Below are positions 4,987-5,071 of a DNA stretch of 5,071 bases, one piece after another (the first letter of the stretch is position 1; every line of letters begins with the position of its first letter). The stretch lies in NCBI GenBank assembly GCA_017507285.1, contig JAFWBF010000211.1, positions 1 to 5,071 on the forward strand, written 5' to 3'. The notes beneath the pieces were generated by a model, which saw only the letters and a list, made by a program, of their open reading frames with translations, was not told the DNA's origin and made no database searches. The DNA comes from Bacteroidales bacterium. GTDB lineage: Bacteria > Bacteroidota > Bacteroidia > Bacteroidales > P3. Made by a program: the position numbers and the translations under genes.

Positions 4987-5071
4987 ATGGCTTTTGAAGA
5001 AAAAATAAAAGAGCTTCTTGACAAAAGAGTTGAAGTAAAATTAGGTGGTGGTCAAAAACGTATTGACACCC
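4987..5071 (+). CDS. mmdA: Biotin-dependent acyl-CoA carboxylase, carboxyltransferase subunit (3' partial)
   Basis: Only the first 28 residues lie in the window. They read MAFEEKIKELL followed by KLGGGQKRIDT, which is the typical N-terminus of the carboxyltransferase subunit of methylmalonyl-CoA decarboxylase or propionyl-CoA carboxylase (the LGGG.KRID motif before the QHAKGKLTARER region). The position directly behind the epimerase supports a role in methylmalonyl-CoA turnover, with decarboxylation to propionyl-CoA likely in a fermenting Bacteroidales. The fragment cannot separate decarboxylase (mmdA) from propionyl-CoA carboxylase beta subunit (pccB). The start ATG has no Shine-Dalgarno and no separate promoter is visible in the 35-bp gap. 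Confidence 0.82.
   Translation, partial: MAFEEKIKELLDKRVEVKLGGGQKRIDT

Overview
The window looks like AT-rich chromosomal DNA from an anaerobic member of the Bacteroidota, most likely a Bacteroidales. Four promoters fit the Bacteroidetes pattern of a -7 element TAnnTTTG with a -33 element 19-20 bp upstream. Most genes have no Shine-Dalgarno sequence. The gene content ([FeFe]-hydrogenase maturation and the methylmalonyl-CoA branch of the succinate-propionate pathway) fits a fermentative anaerobe. The species cannot be named from the sequence.

Layout. Positions 3-221 hold the C-terminal end of an unrecognised gene entering from the left. Its stop codon is followed at once by six in-register 22-bp tandem units (222-353) and then by a patchwork of short repeats up to about 553. 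About 210 bp of AT-rich DNA without a convincing gene follow. Next comes a CorA-type divalent-cation transporter (868-1794, +) with its own promoter. After another short AT-rich gap lies the small bacterial SRP RNA gene (about 2078-2173, +), with promoter, closing stem and T-run. A bidirectional terminator (2224-2257) separates it from the convergent hydG gene (2291-3697, -). Upstream of hydG on the same strand is the small ACT-like TM1266-type regulator (3827-4081, -), with a clear promoter at 4156-4186. The divergent intergenic region (4082-4543) carries a second array of 22-bp units, built around short dyads (4223-4310). On its right side is the promoter of methylmalonyl-CoA epimerase (4544-4951, +). 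That gene is followed after 35 bp by the start of a biotin-dependent acyl-CoA carboxylase carboxyltransferase subunit (from 4987, cut by the window end).

How the genes relate. The TM1266-like gene and hydG form one probable transcription unit for building the [FeFe]-hydrogenase H-cluster. HydE, HydF and the hydrogenase itself are not in the window. The epimerase and the carboxyltransferase form a second unit that converts (R)- to (S)-methylmalonyl-CoA and then decarboxylates it or transfers its carboxyl group, giving propionyl-CoA. Both units serve disposal of fermentation electrons or carbon, and they diverge from the intergenic region that holds the dyad array.

The most unusual points are the two unrelated arrays that share an exact 22-bp period, and a 35-bp promoter block shared at 31 of 35 positions between the SRP RNA gene and the epimerase operon. 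No CRISPR array, insertion sequence, tRNA or complete novel multi-gene system was seen.
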